From Marasmius tenuissimus (lineage: Eukaryota; Basidiomycota; Agaricomycetes; Agaricales; Marasmiaceae), in contig JAQOTA010000052.1 of the NCBI GenBank assembly GCA_029532415.1, forward strand, positions 806,001 through 870,000: 64,000 nucleotides of DNA, given 5' to 3'. Numbering within the stretch: the stretch's first letter is position 1; the number at the start of each line of letters is the position of its first letter. Both the position numbers and the translations under genes were made by a program. Below are positions 54,369-64,000 of this stretch, in pieces. The notes under the pieces were generated by a model. It did no database searches. It was not told where the DNA came from and saw only the letters and a program-made list of their open reading frames with translations.

Positions 54369-55303
54369 AATCCCTGCTGCAACTATTCAGCAATGTTCTC
54401 CGTTCCTTCTGTTGTGATCGAGGTGTAATAATAAGGGTTGTGGTATATAGCTAGATTTATAGTTTCATTGATATCTCCTATTCCATCCTAAAACGATATA
54501 AAAAATCTGAGCTTCCAGTCGCGATTGTATCCCGAGTCGTAGGTAACTCGAGCAGCTGTTGTTAGCAAGATGCGTCGCTTCCTCGTTAGTTTGCGAGGGC
54601 ATTTTACTTCCATGAACGAGGTGTTAACCGATAATCCTTGAGCGCCTGAGCCCGAGGGACGATCATGGCAGCCAGGTTTATAACTGTTTTTTTTTTTTTG
54701 AACCTGACATCTGAAGAAGGCCATCCTGCGTGAACTTGCGCAGCCTAAATCGGACCGTCAGCGCCGCGCCGCATCCCTCCCGCTTTGGGAATCGACGGAG
54801 ATTCGACTTCTTCTGCTACAACCATCTCCGTACCTTACATATATGTTCAACCCGACCTGAGTTATGCAAGGTCATGTAGCGAGTCCATGTAGCCGGCTGG
54901 ATACTTCACTCTGATACTCGCTGCTGAATCATGTTCATCGAACCGACGCAGGTTGGACGCAATATGTACGTTCTCATACCCTCATATTCTTATTGGCGCC
55001 TCTGGTTTCATCTCCTTCTTCGCTCGATGCCTCTACTAGTTGGCTGAACATACAATTCAGGACACCAAAGCAAAAATGGACGAAGCTTTTATGAAAGCTT
55101 GCCCCTGGACAGCTGTTCGGAGGGAAACCCTTTCCGTTCCATTTCCGTTGTCAGTGTCAGGACCGGTGCCAACGCTGTATATAATATGGTGGTAATTGCC
55201 CGCTCGCCCTGTGATGCCCAACACTTTGGCCAGCCTGGATCGTCTATTGGTAGCAGCTTCCACGCAGCTGTCAAGACCGCAAGCCTGACTCGTGGCATAG
55301 ACG
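54369..55303. other. intergenic between unknown-family copies 2 and 3
   Basis: Contains a poly-T run near 54690 and the copy 3 promoter with a degenerate dyad (CGGAGGG-AAA-CCCTTTCCG, about 55117-55135). No gene recognised. Confidence 0.5.
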
Positions 55304-56441
55304 ATGGACTGCACTCTCCTCTTTTACTACAAGCCTGGCCTACTCACTAAGGACGTAAGGATCGTCTTGACATTCGATTCCCCCATAAAATCGGAGGTCA
55401 GTGCTGACCAGAACTCAGTCGCTTGGTTGGTCGCTACACCAGTTTACCATGTGAAGCGTCCGACATTGACGAGACTGCCAGGGGAGTGATAAATCTCAAA
55501 GCTAAACCGGGCTCTGTTGCAAGCAATCAGTTTACTGTAGATTGCCCCGGGAGGTTGGGCGTCAGTGTCGTACAACCGGTAAGCTCCAGCTCCAGCTCTC
55601 TTCTACCCTTGAAACCGTTCACGTTGTGATTCGTAGACAACTTTTAATACCATCACCTCAAGCTCCATGGTTGAAATAAAGGTCAGTCCTGGCCTTCCTC
55701 TTCCTTTCTGAAGATTAAGCCGTAGCTCTTCTGTTGACAGTACGGCCAGAGTATTGATCTTACTCTGGAGGGGTCAACTCCTACCTGGTCTGATCCGTAT
55801 GACGGAACTGATCCCACAAGTATTCGGGTTGCCAACAAGACAGTTCTCGCTCAGAATATCGTAGTCGGTGAGCGCGAACTCTCCGATCCTCGTACGAAGA
55901 GGACCTAACCAAGAGTCTTTCCCAAGGCACTGTAAAAGACGTCGCGAGTGGCTTCACCAGTCTTGTCCCCACATACATGTGGAGACTTGGGTGAGTACTA
56001 TTTCAGAGATTTCTTTATGCACACTGGAATTTTTGAAGCACAAACCAGACCGCTGAAGCCAAATTTCGACCTGTCTTGAACATGTACGTAAACCTTGACT
56101 GCGAGCGTATGTTTCTCCTTTCTATCTTCCAGTGCTTGGAAGTGTCTGATAGTAGGAGCTAGAGAACGACCTCATTGCTCTCGACATGCAGTCTATCACG
56201 CCAGTCTGGACGGGTGACCTTGCTGCCTTGGCCCGTGAGTACAACCCAGCACCTTAACCTCCCGAACGACTCCATGACACTAAGTTTCCTCAATCATAAA
56301 CAGCTCTCGCGAGTTTTGCTTTTTCGGAGACTTCCCAGGTGAGTTGCGACTGCGTTGACCCTTGACGCGGATGTCAATCAACTTTCGATATCACAGCGTG
56401 GCTACACTGTCACTCCACTTGCGGCCCCAGTCCGTCTGTAG
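55304..56441 (+). pseudogene. unrecognised fungal protein family, copy 3, truncated
   Basis: Starts like its paralogs (MDCTLLFYYKPGLLTKDVRI) and keeps VINLKAKPGSVASNQFTVDC, SSSMVEIKYGQSIDLTLEGS, TWSDPYDGTDPTSIRVANKT, VAPTYMWRLG-like and AEAKFRPVLNMYVNLDCE, LDMQSITPVWTGDLAALA and FSETSQRGYTVTPLAA. It then stops at a TAG (56439-56441) after VRL, just where the paralogs continue with SMLKMASNLAA. The hydrophobic stretch and the acidic C-terminal third (about 160 residues) are missing. The first intron also lacks a canonical donor in the required phase. It is probably a dying copy, though a short protein is possible. Confidence 0.6.
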
Positions 56442-56991
56442 GTAGCACTTGGTCTTACAAGAAGTCGACAAATTTCGATCTAACAAGCACAAGCACAAGT
56501 ACTACTCCACACCAGCGTCTCTGGACCCAGAAGGGCGCTGGAGGCACGGTACATCGTCAAAGCCTGGGCTGGCATCGACGACGCTCCTTCGTGCCGTACG
56601 ATGAATCCTCAAAGGCAAATTCCATTCTGACATCTCCCTCTCCGAGTTGAATCCCAATGGGCCCACGTGCTGCGCAGCTATTCACAACAGGTTCCGTCGT
56701 TACTCCTAGTATCCTTTCAAGTAGACGTACGGTCGTGAATAGTCTCATTCAAGATATGTGCACGGTACGCGGTAGTCAGGGACATGTATTCATCCAGTAT
56801 ATCATGGAATTGACCGATGTGCCAGGACACGCACGGGGAAAGGTGTATTACTGCAGAATTATGCAGTCGAAGCCAAAGGGCGGCCCCCCTCTGCATATGC
56901 TTCTCGTGTGTAGAACAAAACCAGCTACTATGCTGGTACGATTGAGTCCACCGAGTCCAATATCGACCGTCTGCCCGACTGTTGCACCTTC
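56442..56991. other. region downstream of truncated copy 3
   Basis: Where the lost C-terminal third of copy 3 would be expected, no similarity to the paralogs is visible. There is an open frame at 56657-57052 but it resembles nothing and overlaps the end of MYG1 on the other strand. Confidence 0.45.
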
Positions 56992-58498
56992 CTACATATC
57001 AAGCGCCAAAGTTGCTAGCTTCATCGCCCCATCCTTAGTTTTATTACCTTGAGTTTTGTACCAGTCAGCAGGAGGTTTGACAGTATCATCGAAACTTGAT
57101 ACTCACCACCAATGAAACCACTAGCGTGCACAAAGATGCAACCTTCCACCCCACTTACCTGACTCAGCTCGTCGTCCCTCACACCGCGCCATTTCTCTGG
57201 TAGAGCCTTCCTACTCTCAAAGCTGTCTGGCGAGACCGGAACCGCCTGGATACGCCAATTACCACCAGTCTCGTCTGGGTAGATGATGTACAACGCTGAA
57301 GGCGATTCACCGCTTTTTGATTCGAGGTCGAATAGGTGCTCCTACGATTCCAGGAAGAAGTCAGTCACGAACTCATGGTTTGAAGTCAAGAGGGATTCGA
57401 CTTGCTTTCCAAGGCAAAAACTGCTCTAGGAGAATGATCTTCCCCGTCGGGTCGACGTTTGCCTTACTCTTCGTTATCGCTTCACTCAGTAGCTCTCGCG
57501 CAGGAAGCCACGCGTTGGCGTAGTAGTTGAGTTTTCCCAAGAATTCTTCGCCTGTCAGTGACGAGGCTTTCGCGAACTGCGCCTACGGGGTGAAATGGTT
57601 TCTGAGCATTGATCAGGATATGGTAGTGGATTTGGATACGTACGTCGACGGCCACTGCATCCAGAGGTTGATTCCAGGGAGGATTGAGTGCGCCAACACG
57701 GCTGGACAAGTCCGTGCGGTTGCTGTATCGTGGTTTGAGGTCAGTTGGGTATTGCGAGATACCATTGTCAATAGCATCGATGGCTTCAATGAATTCCTAA
57801 GACGGCGTGGTGAGAATGCCAGTCAATATACTTTAAGCGAGCGACAGACCTTGTAGACTTTCAACCACAGCGTATGGACCTTGTCGTCGTCGACATTGAG
57901 CTGGGTAACGTTCGAAATGACCTCTTTCCCAAAGTGCCTGAGGGATGAAGAGATGAAGGTCGGTACGAGGAACAGAATCTAGGAACGCGACGCACTTGAA
58001 CACGAGCCCAGCCGAGCTTAGTTTCGTCTCGTATCCATGACCGAAGACCTCAGTGAACCCTCTTTGATGGTGGTCGAATCGTTGCTTCGACTCGTCGTAC
58101 ACAGCACCAACATCAACCACTATATCGCAGGTATCGAGGATGGCAGGATCTCGTGTTCGTTTGAGGTCTAGAGAGGGATTAGGCTACGAAAAACATTCGC
58201 CTATGATCGTTCTGACCTGAGTCACGGTAGGTCGAGGTTTGTCGGAGAAGAAATACGGCAAGTGCTTCGTCACAGTGAAATGTTCCGTTGTGAGTCCCAA
58301 TAACCTATGAAAAGATTTGAGTGGAGGATTTGCTCTAACCATTGAACCATGGCAGACCTTGTGAACCTTTTGTCTCTTCGTAGCGGGTGTCTCTGTCGAC
58401 ATTTTGGCAGTGGTAGTAAGGTACCGATAAGCAAATCGCGATGTTGGTTTTAGAGAGATCAATCGATGTCGATGAGGACTGAGAAAAAGCCTGTTCAT
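56992..58498 (-). CDS. MYG1: MYG1 exonuclease (UPF0160, DHH superfamily)
   Basis: 3'-5' RNA exonuclease acting in nucleus and mitochondria (animal and yeast knowledge). Motifs: [38 protein letters not shown], the DHH signature [78 protein letters not shown], and [20 protein letters not shown]. It ends ATLALDM at TAG 56992-56994. Two in-frame starts exist: ATG 58496-58498 gives a basic, Ser/Thr/Tyr-rich leader ([20 protein letters not shown]) of mitochondrial type, and ATG 58400-58402 gives [15 protein letters not shown], with a nuclear-type basic patch. Dual targeting by alternative starts is plausible. Confidence 0.92.
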
Positions 58499-58768
58499 AC
58501 AGGAAATTGTAAGAATCCAATTATTGGTCTAGTGTAATGAGTGCCTATAGTATCCCTGACGGTGTATGTAAGTAAAAATTTGTCCATGAGTAGCGACGAT
58601 AAACAGCTAAGCGATATTTCTGCTGAGATGTAAATACAGTCCACGCTTCCAGCACAATATGTCCACAGTCCCGCATGCAAGAAAAATGAGTGCCAAAGCA
58701 GCAACACAGTGACGATGATCATGAGCTGCCGTATCCCGCTTGAAAGCATACCCTCCAATTCCTCTCTC

Positions 58769-59284
58769 TCAAACAAACATGACCATTGCCCCCACTACAA
58801 CCCCGCATAAGCTGACGAGAAGAGCACTCCTGGACAATGCCTGCGCTGCAGCGATGTAATTGTCATCGGGTCCCCATTGTCCACCCGGTGACGGTGCTCC
58901 AGTAGCCCCGCCTCCAGCGTTGAGAGTAGAACCTGCAGTAGGAAGTGGTTTGGTCTCGGTGGTTTTACTGGCGCTTCCAACGTTCGAGGTTATAGTTTGG
59001 GTACGACCATCCGAGTTGGTTGTGACGATAACTGTTTGACTGGGAGCATTGCCCGACTGACTTCCACTTCCGCTTCCACTGGCTGTTTGGCTTCCACTCG
59101 ACGTCTGACTGCCTTGTTGTGACCCACTGTTATTGCCACTATTACTGTTGTTGTCCTGAAAGTCAAAAAATTTGTCAGACGATCTGTCAACCGCAGAGGA
59201 TGGAAAAGTGACGGTTACCTGTGCTTGGACAAACGCAGCGAGGAGAAAAACAAGGAAGAAGGATAAAAGAAGTGATTTGTGCAT
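58769..59284 (-). CDS. small Ser/Gly-rich secreted protein, probably GPI-anchored
   Basis: ATG 59282-59284 opens a signal peptide (MHKSLLLSFFLVFLLAAFVQ, AQ). The body is low-complexity Ser/Gly/Gln/Asn/Thr with TVIVTTNSDGRTQTITSN. The end ALSRSALLVSLCGVVVGAMV is a hydrophobic tail typical of GPI-anchor addition. A probable 63-nt intron (about 59157-59219, donor GTAACC, acceptor TTTCAG) is open and a multiple of three, so retained and spliced forms both encode protein (with or without VTVTFPSSAVDRSSDKFFDF). No catalytic domain; likely a wall or surface protein. It is divergent from the 59475 gene, 190 bp away. Confidence 0.65.
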   Translation of the reverse strand: MHKSLLLSFFLVFLLAAFVQAQVTVTFPSSAVDRSSDKFFDFQDNNSNSGNNSGSQQGSQTSSGSQTASGSGSGSQSGNAPSQTVIVTTNSDGRTQTITSNVGSASKTTETKPLPTAGSTLNAGGGATGAPSPGGQWGPDDNYIAAAQALSRSALLVSLCGVVVGAMVMFV

Positions 59285-59474
59285 ATCGACTTTAAAAATT
59301 TACGGTCGTCGTCGTGGTGGTCGTTGTCGGCAAGGACGGTCACGGAGTTGGATCGCCATACACCGTTACTTCGCACGCGAGATTCAAGTTCCAGAATCCC
59401 GGACACGTGATATGATGAAATATATAAATGATAAACCCAGAAAGGAAAGCTGAGCGCTTCGATCAACGTCAGTT

Positions 59475-60746
59475 ATGGCTTCCCCTCTGGATCCGACCAC
59501 AGTCTCTGTTCTGCTGCAGTACATTCTTCCTCCCTCACAATTGACAGAGCCTCTCCCTAAGCACCTCATCTCGACCAATTTGTACAAACGCCATTTCTTC
59601 CTAGGCCTCACAGACCCTTCAACAGACCCTTCATCTTACCTCTCATGGCCTTCCCCAGATCAGAAACAGATATTTGACCTATTGGAAACGTTTACGGCAC
59701 CCCTAGAAGAGCTGCCATCCAACCTCGACATTAGATATACAGGCGATGCCGATTCTACATTTGCCCACGTAGCGATTTCTAGTAACGATCGCAACTCGGG
59801 CCTTGGCAGTATTCGACTGGTATTTGAATGGGATGCAGAAGATTCCGCGTGGAGGTATCACAACGTTGCCCTCATGCCATTTCCACCTCACTCTTTCGAG
59901 GCTCCTGAAGCCATTTCGGCTCCAGCGATCCAGGTAGACCACGCTCATGAGCCCGCTGCCGACGACGATTCGTACTGGGACTCGTATGGGAACGAGGGAG
60001 CCACTCGTAGCCCAGGTTTCTTGAGCCACAGTAATGGGGAATCATCAGAGGATGCCTATTGGGCTCAATACGCAAGTGTTCACGGTCAGTTCCTTCTCTC
60101 ACCCTGTGTTTTTCTCATTCATTCTAAATTTAACGGTTCTGTCGCTATAGGCACCGCCGACTCGACTCGCCCTACACCACCTCCAGAACGACAACGACAC
60201 ACAGAGCACGACCATCATGACGACGCCAACCTTCACGAGCTCAACGACTTTTACGGGAGGGACAAAGCGACACAGGAGTCCCACCCGGTATCCGAAGAAG
60301 TCATTCAGATCCCGTATCAATCCTTCAACGTCAAACGGCCATATGATCGGAATAGTCCACCGTGTCCTGATGACTTGACGGAACGTCTTCGCGCAATACA
60401 GTCTGATGGTGGACATCCACACACGAACGGAACAAACGGGACCTCCTCACCTCACCACCTCCCCACGAACGGTGACCTGGCATCGCCCAATGGACTCGAC
60501 ATGTCGATCTCGGGGAAACCTGCGTTGACGAACGGTCTCACGAACGGAAATCACTCCACAGGGTCTCTTTCAGACGAAACAGAAACTGCCAGTGGCGCTG
60601 ACGGATCCGATGACGCTTTGAGGGAGGCTATTCGTGGAACATACGCGCTGTGGAAGCTTTCCCAAAAGCGTAATGGAGCGCTACCAGGCAAGGAGCAACA
60701 GGAGTTGTTCTTGGACGCCGTAAAAGGAGCTATAGTCGACTGTTAA
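59475..60746 (+). CDS. conserved fungal protein of unknown function
   Basis: About 400 residues; ATG 59475 opens MASPLDPTTVSVLLQYILPP. An N-terminal ordered part (HLISTNLYKRHFFLGLTDPS, YLSWPSPDQKQIFDLLETF, IRYTGDADSTFAHVAISS, IRLVFEWDAEDSAWRYHNVA) is followed by a disordered Asp/His/Asn/Gly/Thr-rich middle with YWDSYG and YWAQYA repeats. A helical C-terminus (DALREAIRGTYALWKLSQKR, QELFLDAVKGAIVDC) ends the protein. The intron at 60085-60150 is 66 nt, in phase and without stops, so retention would be tolerated. No signal peptide or membrane segment. I do not recognise a named domain. Confidence 0.7.
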   Translation: MASPLDPTTVSVLLQYILPPSQLTEPLPKHLISTNLYKRHFFLGLTDPSTDPSSYLSWPSPDQKQIFDLLETFTAPLEELPSNLDIRYTGDADSTFAHVAISSNDRNSGLGSIRLVFEWDAEDSAWRYHNVALMPFPPHSFEAPEAISAPAIQVDHAHEPAADDDSYWDSYGNEGATRSPGFLSHSNGESSEDAYWAQYASVHGQFLLSPCVFLIHSKFNGSVAIGTADSTRPTPPPERQRHTEHDHHDDANLHELNDFYGRDKATQESHPVSEEVIQIPYQSFNVKRPYDRNSPPCPDDLTERLRAIQSDGGHPHTNGTNGTSSPHHLPTNGDLASPNGLDMSISGKPALTNGLTNGNHSTGSLSDETETASGADGSDDALREAIRGTYALWKLSQKRNGALPGKEQQELFLDAVKGAIVDC

Positions 60747-60940
60747 CTGTGAATACGAGTCTATTTCTGATTCACTAACGAAGAACACCTGAATAAAGTA
60801 AGATGCGGGCTCAATGTAAAGAGCATTGAATGCCAGCCAAGTGTCCTCGATCAATCGATAAATAGAGAGGGTATGTGCTGTAAATAGGAGAACATCATCC
60901 AAAACCCGGGAAGAGAGTAAACAAGAGATGGAATAGTCGT

Positions 60941-62054
60941 TCAAGCCGTGAGATACACTGCTGCGAACAAGAAGCGTCCCACATGACCAACAGCGTTGTT
61001 GAACTCATGAACACTGCCGGTTGCGACAGCTTGTTGAACCGATGAGGTGGAGGTCGCTATTCGAGCTGTGAGTCAAAGGGGTACAACAACAAGATATTTT
61101 AGTCAACGTACCGGACTCTGAAGAGGAAGAAGCAGTGCTGCTCGTGGAACTGGCGGACGATGAAGTTGAAGAGGACGAGCTGGTGGTTGAGGTCGAGGTC
61201 GTGGTCGAAGTCGAAGTGGTCGACGTAGTAGAGCTGGTCGTCGGTGGCGGGGGTGGAGTAGAGGTCGTTGAGGTTGTCGGCGGTGGAGGAGGAGGCGTGG
61301 TGGTGGGTTCTTCGTGGCGGGTAGTGGTGGGCTGTTGACCTCCGCCTCCACCGCCAGAACCGAACCACCAGCGTCCAGTCATGACACCAAGCTGTTCAGG
61401 GTTGCCCCAGATAGAGAAGAGACCGTGGGTGAGATCAAGAGCCCCGAATGGGCAAGAGTCGAAGGGGCACTAAATTGGGAACAACATTAATTGATAGGTA
61501 TGTGAGCAGGAGGAATCTCCAAAACGAACCAGGTCAGTAATGGTCGCTTGGGCAGTTTTGCCGTTGATCTCAATGGTGATTTGTTGGCCACAGTGTTTTC
61601 CACCATCCCATTGCTAACGAAACAAGTCAGGACCGGGGAAGCGTTGGTAGGTAGTAAAGGGTGATTACATATTCGTTAAGAGCGACAATCTGGGGAAACA
61701 TTATGGTCAAATTTGTTCCCAGGAGTGAAAAAAGAGGATACTCACGTTGTCATTATCGCCGTTGTAGCCACCACAAGCACCACTGTAGAAGGAGAACTCG
61801 TTGTGAGAAGGCCCGTTCGACAGAAATAGGTTGACCAACACTCACAGGCCAGCCTTATAATAAGTCATTCTAGCCCCTTCGGCCTGCCTCTTTTCGATAT
61901 TCCAAACGGCATCGTCGCTATGAGGGATACGCTTGGCGAGCTTGTTGGCACGACGTTGGTGCTGGTGGACGGAGATGTGGGTTCTGCCTGGGGTCGCAAC
62001 GGCCGACGAGACGAGAGTAGCAACAAGTAAAGACAGGATGGAAAATGAACGCAT
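60941..62054 (-). CDS. secreted double-psi beta-barrel (RlpA-like/expansin-like) protein with Ser/Thr-rich tail
   Basis: Multi-exon gene. ATG 62052-62054 opens signal peptide MRSFSILSLLVATLVSSAVA, then a KR-rich propeptide-like stretch. The barrel domain reads ARMTYYKAGLGACGGYNGDN, IVALNEY, WDGGKHCGQQITIEINGKTA, ATITDLCPFDSCPFGALDLT and GLFSIWGN, with the expected Cys pairs and the TDLCP loop. A Pro/Thr/Ser mucin-like stalk follows (PPPPPTTS repeats, long Ser/Thr run at 61090-61330). The C-terminus (VGHVGRFLFAAVYLTA) is a short hydrophobic tail, possibly for a GPI anchor. Such proteins bind or loosen wall polysaccharides; no catalytic activity is implied. It is divergent from LSM1, 421 bp away. 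Confidence 0.8.
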
Positions 62055-62475
62055 GATTTTGTGAGTTTTCAGGTAAAACGAGTGGAAATGACTGAGCAAG
62101 TCGGACTGGCGTTGAACGGGGAAAAAAGTTCAAGGGGGCTGGGAACTTTCGGCGGGACGGTTTATATGGGTTACGAGTTGACAGGCGACAACCAGGGGCG
62201 TTACGAATTCAGACTCAGTCTGGCGGTGAAAATGATCACAACTATTGTTTGCGGCTGGGATCGAGCCCTTTTCTGTATCAGACTGAGGCTGTAAGAGACT
62301 CTGAAGGCCTTGTTCAATATTCAAAAACAAATCCGTTGCAGAAAATATCAAATAACTGGCAACTTGTGAATTTGCGGGGAACTTTTTCGGAGTCTCGCCT
62401 GACCCACGTTCTCATGAATGATGACAGGTCGCGATCGGGTTAGGGTTATCACTTTGCTCTTACTCTTCTTCCACG
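62055..62475. other. divergent promoter region, DPBB gene / LSM1
   Basis: Shared upstream region of the two genes. No coding or RNA feature recognised. Confidence 0.6.
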
Positions 62476-63114
62476 ATGGACTCGCTAATACCGTTCACAA
62501 CGTCTGGTTCTCTAGTGGATTGCGTGGACAGTACGTCTACCCACAGTCAATCCCCAGCCCTTCTACCATGAGCCTCACAACATCGTCAACCTGCATTCCA
62601 TCCCATCCATCCTCTCAGGGAAGATGCTCGTCATCCTCAGAGACGGCAGAAAGCTACACGGGGTTCTGAGATCTTACGACCAATTCGGTGGGTACTACCC
62701 ATTCTTTCAATAGCTTTTTTTTTCTGCTCCAAATAATGTGCCCATCAAGCCTTATACTGACACGTTGTGACGTAGCAAACCTCGTGCTGGAAGACACCGT
62801 CGAGCGGATATACCACGGCAATGCCTTTGCAGAGAGCTGGCACGGTCTGTTCCTCATTCGAGGCGAAAATGTTGTACTTTTGGGTGAAATAGTACGTCGA
62901 ACTACCTTATCGACACGTGCCTACTCATTCGCATGCGATTTAGGACTTGGATCAAGAAGACGAGGTCCCCCTACGGCAGGTGGAATATCATCAACTGCAA
63001 CCCTATCACAAGAGTGATATCGAAGCGAAGAAACATCGGGACGACGCAAAGGCCCAGATCTTATACGAGACCAAAGGCTATAGCAAAGAGGGCGGGGAGG
63101 GCGATGGCTACTAG
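62476..63114 (+). CDS. LSM1: LSm1, Sm-like subunit of the cytoplasmic Lsm1-7 complex
   Basis: Four exons. ATG 62476 opens [18 protein letters not shown]. After an intron the Sm1 motif [23 protein letters not shown] joins [17 protein letters not shown]. The Sm2 motif [16 protein letters not shown] follows, then [18 protein letters not shown] and a charged C-terminal extension to the TAG at 63112-63114. LSm1 distinguishes the decapping-promoting cytoplasmic ring (Lsm1-7 with Pat1) from the nuclear Lsm2-8 ring. The RGENVV RNA-binding loop and the LxDTVERI strand are intact. All three introns keep phase. Confidence 0.93.
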
Positions 63115-63473
63115 ACGCGACTTCATCCTACACAGCTACTACACACTTCCTAGGCTCGCGAGTTCGGTGAACTTCCATCAGCCAGATTTTATCTTGGACC
63201 ACTGTACTATACATTGACAATACGCTGTAACTCTTGTGTGTTGGCTATGAACAAAAAAAAGGGAATCCAATAACTATAATGAACTGCTGAAACGAGAGAT
63301 AGCTACAGAGGTTCTTGCGATAATCAACGGGGTCATGCGATACAAAGCATCGAAATAGGATAGCGAAGGGGGGTGTCACTGAAACGCATATGCGCAAATT
63401 AATGCGGAAAAGTGCAAGAAAAGAAGGTCCAGGGACCACAAGAATAATAAAAATACAGACACTTCTATAGCAA
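63115..63473. other. intergenic, convergent 3' flanks
   Basis: 3' flanks of LSM1 and the Spp1-like gene. No feature seen. Confidence 0.6.
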
Positions 63474-64000
63474 TTATGTCGGAGCTTTTCTCTTCTTTCC
63501 TTTCTTATTCGTCGTGCTCTCGCCGTTGACTTTGCTGCGTTTCGTCGTGTTGCCGTGGTGTTGCTTGTTACTTGATTTTAGAGGTTCAGGGGGTGTGCTA
63601 TCGTCCTCGATGTCGATGAGACTTTCGATATGCCTGCGAATTTCTCGTTCTTTGGACGTAAGCTTGCTGATTGCATCTGTCTTCTTCTCCTTCTCCTTGT
63701 TGACGTCCTTGGTGCGAAGAGCTTGCCAACTGGAAGGACAGGGGGGGAAAGCACGTCAGCGCTGGCCGAATGAATGATACAATTGTCAAAAGTCACATAC
63801 CCAGCATGCCGATGACAATGCTCTTCACCATTGCACCACCAGACTGCATCATCACCGTCTGCAGCATCAGTCTCCATCTTGTCCTCCTTATAAGACTCCA
63901 GTACTTGTTCCCCATGCTCGGCCCACTCCTCGTCCGCAAAACACAACCTCTGGTCCCACCCACATTCTTCCACCTTCTTCGCCCTATCTGCTGCCAATTC
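63474..64000 (-). CDS. CFP1/Spp1-like COMPASS subunit, 3' part
   Basis: The 5' part lies beyond the window end. Two exons are visible. The upstream one reads AADRAKKVEECGWDQRLCFA through WWCNGEEHCHRHAG, then after one intron WQALRTKDVNKEKEKKTDAI, LTSKEREIRRHIESLIDIED and a basic end (KRSKVNGE, KKGKKRKAPT) to the TAA at 63474-63476. A Cys...Cys-x2-His-x-Gly-Trp-Gln knuckle followed by an EKE...LTxREREIR coiled coil is the C-terminal signature of CFP1/Spp1 proteins. These bring the Set1/COMPASS H3K4 methyltransferase to chromatin. The PHD finger expected upstream is not in the window, so the assignment is tentative. Confidence 0.55.

Noticed and set aside
56657..57052. 131-codon plus-strand open frame
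   Set aside because: Overlaps the last exon of MYG1 on the other strand and has no recognisable domain; could be chance.
61135..61338. Plus-strand Val/Glu-rich frame
   Set aside because: Antisense of the Thr/Ser/Pro stalk of the double-psi beta-barrel gene.

Overview
The window is nuclear DNA from a filamentous fungus, almost certainly a mushroom-forming basidiomycete (Agaricomycetes). Genes are dense, on both strands, and broken by many short (about 50-70 nt) GT-AG introns. Several families are typical of that class: a Plavaka-type transposase, an Spt5-like KOW protein, a DUF6698-like protein, a T5orf172 (GIY-YIG) protein, and GH76-like proteins with a C-terminal membrane anchor. Gene models were spliced by eye, so exon boundaries are inferred unless stated.

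Bases 1-16000 hold a tandem array of four minus-strand genes (A-D) for secreted, single-pass GH76-like proteins. A fifth copy (E) lies at 31-33.5 kb. All five share a signal peptide, a 14-nt microexon, a transmembrane segment and a cytosolic tail with a PPDY (PPxY) motif. Around copies A and B there is a tandem duplication that carries two internally deleted Ras-GEF pseudogenes. One of these has been split by a 609-bp TA-flanked MITE whose empty site is preserved in the other copy.

Bases 17250-30610 form an accessory block that interrupts the GH76 array. It holds a T5orf172 protein with a duplicated 40-residue unit, a full-length Plavaka transposase, a near-perfect 131-bp-arm palindrome, an Spt5-like KOW protein and a DUF6698-like protein. 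Clusters of GCTCATGAGC-like palindromes sit at both edges. I suspect the block is one large cargo-carrying Plavaka element, but I could not find its exact termini.

Bases 34000-64000 are mostly conserved housekeeping genes: SEC9/SNAP-25 SNARE, a stand-alone SRA-domain protein, mitochondrial ribosomal bL32m divergent from complex I subunit NDUFA5, a 3-ketoacyl-CoA thiolase, ribosomal protein uS3, DRS1/DDX27 helicase, an MFSD1-like transporter, a MARVEL-like four-TM protein, MYG1, LSM1 and the 3' end of a CFP1/Spp1-like COMPASS subunit. Among them lie a GPI-type secreted protein, a double-psi beta-barrel (RlpA-like) protein, a conserved fungal protein of unknown function, and three members (one truncated) of an unrecognised family whose promoters share a dyad sequence.

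The genes do not form one pathway. The housekeeping genes cover secretion (SEC9), mitochondria (bL32m, NDUFA5, MYG1), beta-oxidation (thiolase), RNA and ribosomes (uS3, DRS1, LSM1) and chromatin (SRA, COMPASS). The 5' third is a rapidly evolving cell-surface gene cluster shaped by duplication, gene conversion and transposition.
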